Shown here one piece after another: positions 61,467-64,000 of a stretch of DNA of 64,000 bases. The notes below the pieces were generated by a model that was given only the letters and a program-made list of their open reading frames with translations, was not told where the DNA came from and searched no databases. The DNA comes from an uncultured Pseudohongiella sp. GTDB lineage: Bacteria > Pseudomonadota > Gammaproteobacteria > Pseudomonadales > Pseudohongiellaceae. Both the position numbers and the translations under genes were made by a program. Each line of letters starts with the position of its first letter. Position 1 is the stretch's first letter. Location: assembly GCA_951812965.1 (NCBI GenBank), contig OX638341.1, forward strand, positions 1 through 64,000, read 5' to 3'.

Positions 61467-62438
61467 ATGAGCAAGTCGCTGTTTGTTGCGCTCCTGATGG
61501 GAATCCTGGTGATGCTGCGACCCGACGCAAGCGAAGCCCAGGCCCGCATACCGGGCTGGAACAGGGTTGCGCCGCCGGGAGGACATCAGAACGATCCCCA
61601 GTTGGTAAGAGCGACCGGCGGGCCGGTAGTACCGATATTCGAAGGATGGTTTCCAAATCCGGACGGCAGCTTTCAACTATGCTTCGGCTACTTCAATACG
61701 AACACCGAAACGGTGATCGATATACCCATTGGCCCGAACAATTACATCGAACCGGCGGAATATAACGGTTTGCAACCGACTCATTTCATGCCGCAACCCG
61801 ATGGGGGACGCCGCCACTATTGCGTGCTGAGCGTCACCGTCCCGGAAGATTGGGGCGACCGGGACGTACGCTGGACCCTGGTTGACGAATTGACCGGGCA
61901 AGAATTCAGCTCACCGGGCAGATTGGTCCATAGCACTTATCGGCACGATGAGCCTCTGCAGCCATCTCGCAAAAATAGTCCTCCAAAAGTTCGTCTTCAA
62001 GCGGAAGGCCCTGTCTCCGAAGGCCGATCCGGATTCGGCCGAGGCATGGTATCGGAGACGCTGGAAACCCGCGTTGGGGAGCCGCTTCAGTTGACCGCCA
62101 GAGTGCGCCGCGACAATCCCTATCGTGAATACGATGAGCGGGACATCCGGGTCAGATGGTTCAAGTATCAAGGCCCTGGCAGCGTCAGGTTTATTCCTGA
62201 CTGGAGTTCCTGGAAGGAAGAAGAGGTGGGCTGGATTGAGGCGTCGAGCTGGCTGGAATCCGATTTTGCCTATGGCGAGGAAACAACCGAGGCCGTATTC
62301 GGTATGCCAGGCGAATACATCGTCCAGGTGCAGGCATATAATGACGTCGGGCGGTCTCAATTCGAAACCCAGGACTTCGAGTTCTGGTGCTGCTGGACCA
62401 ACGCTTTTGTCAGGGTTAACGTGAGCAGGAACGAATAA
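61467..62438 (+). CDS. Exported protein of unknown function
   Basis: A 323-residue protein with a signal peptide (LFVALLMGILVML). It has beta-rich segments (FEGWFPNPDGSFQLCFGYFN; HYCVLSVTVPEDWGDRDVRWTLVD), a low-complexity middle, and a late immunoglobulin-like part (PGEYIVQVQAYNDVGRSQFETQDFEFWCCWTNAFVRV). I recognise no family. It lies 16 nt after the selenoprotein-like redoxin and before a heme/Cu-monooxygenase-like gene on the same strand, so it likely works with them in the envelope. Confidence 0.8.
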   Translation: MSKSLFVALLMGILVMLRPDASEAQARIPGWNRVAPPGGHQNDPQLVRATGGPVVPIFEGWFPNPDGSFQLCFGYFNTNTETVIDIPIGPNNYIEPAEYNGLQPTHFMPQPDGGRRHYCVLSVTVPEDWGDRDVRWTLVDELTGQEFSSPGRLVHSTYRHDEPLQPSRKNSPPKVRLQAEGPVSEGRSGFGRGMVSETLETRVGEPLQLTARVRRDNPYREYDERDIRVRWFKYQGPGSVRFIPDWSSWKEEEVGWIEASSWLESDFAYGEETTEAVFGMPGEYIVQVQAYNDVGRSQFETQDFEFWCCWTNAFVRVNVSRNE

Positions 62439-62540
62439 CGGCAAGAGTAAAGCGATATCCGATCACAGAGGGTCACAACGATGAATGCCTTGAGCGCAAG
62501 AATCACGAAGGAATCACGGAAAAGCAGTCTTGAGGGATCG

Positions 62541-64000
62541 ATGAAAAAGCTGATCGGAGCGGCTGTTCTCTTCAGCGTTTCGCAATACGGTCTGCAGGCG
62601 GCGGAGCCGGACCAGCCGCCGACTTTTTCGAACGAAGTATCGCGGATATTGCAAGAGAAGTGCCAGCGATGCCACCAGCCGGGCGGCATAGGTCCGATGC
62701 CGCTTGAGACATACGAGCAGGTGCGTGTGTGGGCGCCCCTGATCAGGGAAAACGTCCGCCGCCGCACCATGCCTCCATGGCATCTCGATCACACCATAGG
62801 CATTCAGGAATACAAGAACGACTTCTCTCTCAGCGATGAACAGATAGAAACACTGGTGGCCTGGGTCGATAGCGGTACGCCGGAAGGAGACCGGGCGGAC
62901 CTGCCGCCTCCGGTGGATTGGCCTAACTGGCTGGAATGGGAGCTTGAACCGGAGTTGGGAACGCCGGACATGGTGTTTGGATCGGGCCCCATAACAGTGC
63001 GCGCCGAGGGAGGCGACTTTTGGCCGTCGATTGACGTTGAATGGCCGGCATTGGAGAAACCGCGCTATTTGAAAGCCGCTGAAATACGCAACACCATCCA
63101 GGGTCGTGCAGCCTTGCACCACAATAATGTGCGACTGAATCTGGAAGAGGGCCCATCGGGCCGCGTGGTGGGGGCCGGCGCAGGCAAGCGTTGGGATTAT
63201 TTCGGAGAGGACACCGGTATCCTTTTCGAGACCGGTCCCGGTGTAGTCAATTTTGGCGCTCATTATTTCCCGATCGGCTTTGAATTCGAAGACAACATCG
63301 AAGTGGCGTTCTGGTTTCACCCGGAAGACGATCCGCCGGAAACTGTCGCCAGCGTCGAAATACATCATTTGATAGATCAATTCGACCCTGGTCAGCCGCG
63401 GGCCAGAGACATTCTCATTCCACCTCATGGTACGCAGACCATGTACCGCACCTGGGTGTTGGACGAGCCGGTCATGCTTAACAGTTTTCGCGGGCACATG
63501 CATTTGCATGGCATTGCCATGTCGATCGAAGTAGTTTGGCCCGGGCGCGTGAGGGACTACTATGGGCCAGGCGCGAACCGCCGTGACGTCATCGCGTCGA
63601 TCAACAACTACAATCACAACTGGCAAACGAGCTTTGTGTTCGATGACGACGCCCGGCCCATTCTCCCGGCCGGCACCGCAATCGTCATGCGAACGCATTT
63701 TGACAATACCGCGAACAATCCCCTGTCGATCGACCCGGACCAGTGGGTGGTGTTCGGCGGCAGAAGCGTGGACGCCATGTCGCACTTTCACGTCAGCGTA
63801 ACCTACCTCGAAGAGGAGGAGTATGACTCGCTGTTGTTGACACGGCTGGATCAGTTGGCGGAACGAAAGCGCAAGGACGGCGAATACGGCACTGCCCTGC
63901 TGGCGATTCATCCCGATGAGAGATCGCGGCTTGAATCGGGGGGCGATGGCGTAGCCGTGTCGAACCGTTCAACCGGCGCGGGGCAGTACTCGCAGCAATA
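62541..64000 (+). CDS. Exported mono-heme / Cu-monooxygenase-like protein (end at window edge)
   Basis: At least 486 residues. The ATG at 62541 has GAGGG 4 nt upstream and starts a signal peptide (LIGAAVLFSVSQYGLQA); an in-frame ATG at 62481 is an alternative. A c-type heme site (KCQRCHQPGG, then MPPWH) is followed by a region like the Cu type II monooxygenase fold (LHHNNVRLN, FGAHYFPIG, FRGHMHLHGIAMSI, MRTHFDN). It parallels the gene at 53586 but lacks its redoxin. The frame is open to the last base; the final two bases TA could begin a stop. Confidence 0.85.
   Translation, partial: MKKLIGAAVLFSVSQYGLQAAEPDQPPTFSNEVSRILQEKCQRCHQPGGIGPMPLETYEQVRVWAPLIRENVRRRTMPPWHLDHTIGIQEYKNDFSLSDEQIETLVAWVDSGTPEGDRADLPPPVDWPNWLEWELEPELGTPDMVFGSGPITVRAEGGDFWPSIDVEWPALEKPRYLKAAEIRNTIQGRAALHHNNVRLNLEEGPSGRVVGAGAGKRWDYFGEDTGILFETGPGVVNFGAHYFPIGFEFEDNIEVAFWFHPEDDPPETVASVEIHHLIDQFDPGQPRARDILIPPHGTQTMYRTWVLDEPVMLNSFRGHMHLHGIAMSIEVVWPGRVRDYYGPGANRRDVIASINNYNHNWQTSFVFDDDARPILPAGTAIVMRTHFDNTANNPLSIDPDQWVVFGGRSVDAMSHFHVSVTYLEEEEYDSLLLTRLDQLAERKRKDGEYGTALLAIHPDERSRLESGGDGVAVSNRSTGAGQYSQQ

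Noticed and set aside
62514-63911. A 465-codon minus-strand frame at the right end
   Set aside because: Antisense to the heme/monooxygenase-like gene, whose CQRCH and HMH motifs are clear.

Overview
The window is GC-rich chromosomal DNA from an aerobic heterotrophic gammaproteobacterium. LptF/LptG, RND efflux, three large TonB-dependent receptors and a gammaproteobacterial-type elongator tRNA-Met all point to a Gram-negative outer membrane. Many genes encode exported hydrolases, amidohydrolases, redoxins and c-type heme proteins. I cannot name a genus; a marine or host-associated lineage known mainly from metagenomes is a guess. Coding density is high. Short GC-rich palindromic (REP-like) elements sit in many intergenic gaps.

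Layout. 1-5.2 kb: four tandem minus-strand copies of an exported EreA/ChaN-like protein, mosaic among themselves. 5.5-19.3 kb: a peptide and hydroxyproline locus. It has a TonB receptor with an S9 peptidase, a GntR/FCD regulator, an exported amidohydrolase, two proline-racemase-fold enzymes (one with a Ser/Thr pair in place of the usual Cys/Cys, one canonical Cys/Cys 4-hydroxyproline epimerase type), a DUF885 lipoprotein peptidase and a DadA-like oxidase. Three AT-rich near-identical palindromes at its promoters look like one operator family. 19.4-25.3 kb: tRNA-Met, then an apparent beta-alanine operon (Na+ symporter, omega-aminotransferase, semialdehyde dehydrogenase) followed by an APS kinase-sulfotransferase fusion. 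25.4-31.4 kb: a 47-bp tandem array, REP-like elements, a Fur-box-preceded TonB receptor, a YtcJ-type amidohydrolase, an NHL propeller and a YciI protein. 31.4-40 kb: RND pump plus adaptor and three overlapping paralogs with TonB-C-like ends. 40-53.5 kb: DUF4159 protein, PIN/Phd toxin-antitoxin, methyltransferase, DUF305-LVIVD fusion, lptFG, acyl-CoA dehydrogenase, nitronate-monooxygenase-like flavoprotein and a DUF4143 ATPase. 53.6-64 kb: an exported redox region with a redoxin/cytochrome/Cu-monooxygenase-like protein, a third TonB receptor, and a redoxin-DsbD-alpha fusion interrupted by an in-frame UGA.

The strongest single observation is that UGA at 60461. It falls exactly on the first Cys of a redoxin W-C-P-Y-C motif (W-U-P-Y-C-K), the frame continues open for 328 codons, and a perfect 7-bp stem with a GUG loop lies 14 nt downstream, as expected for a bacterial SECIS. 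I read it as a selenoprotein. The second is the shared operator set that links the TonB receptor to the hydroxyproline genes.
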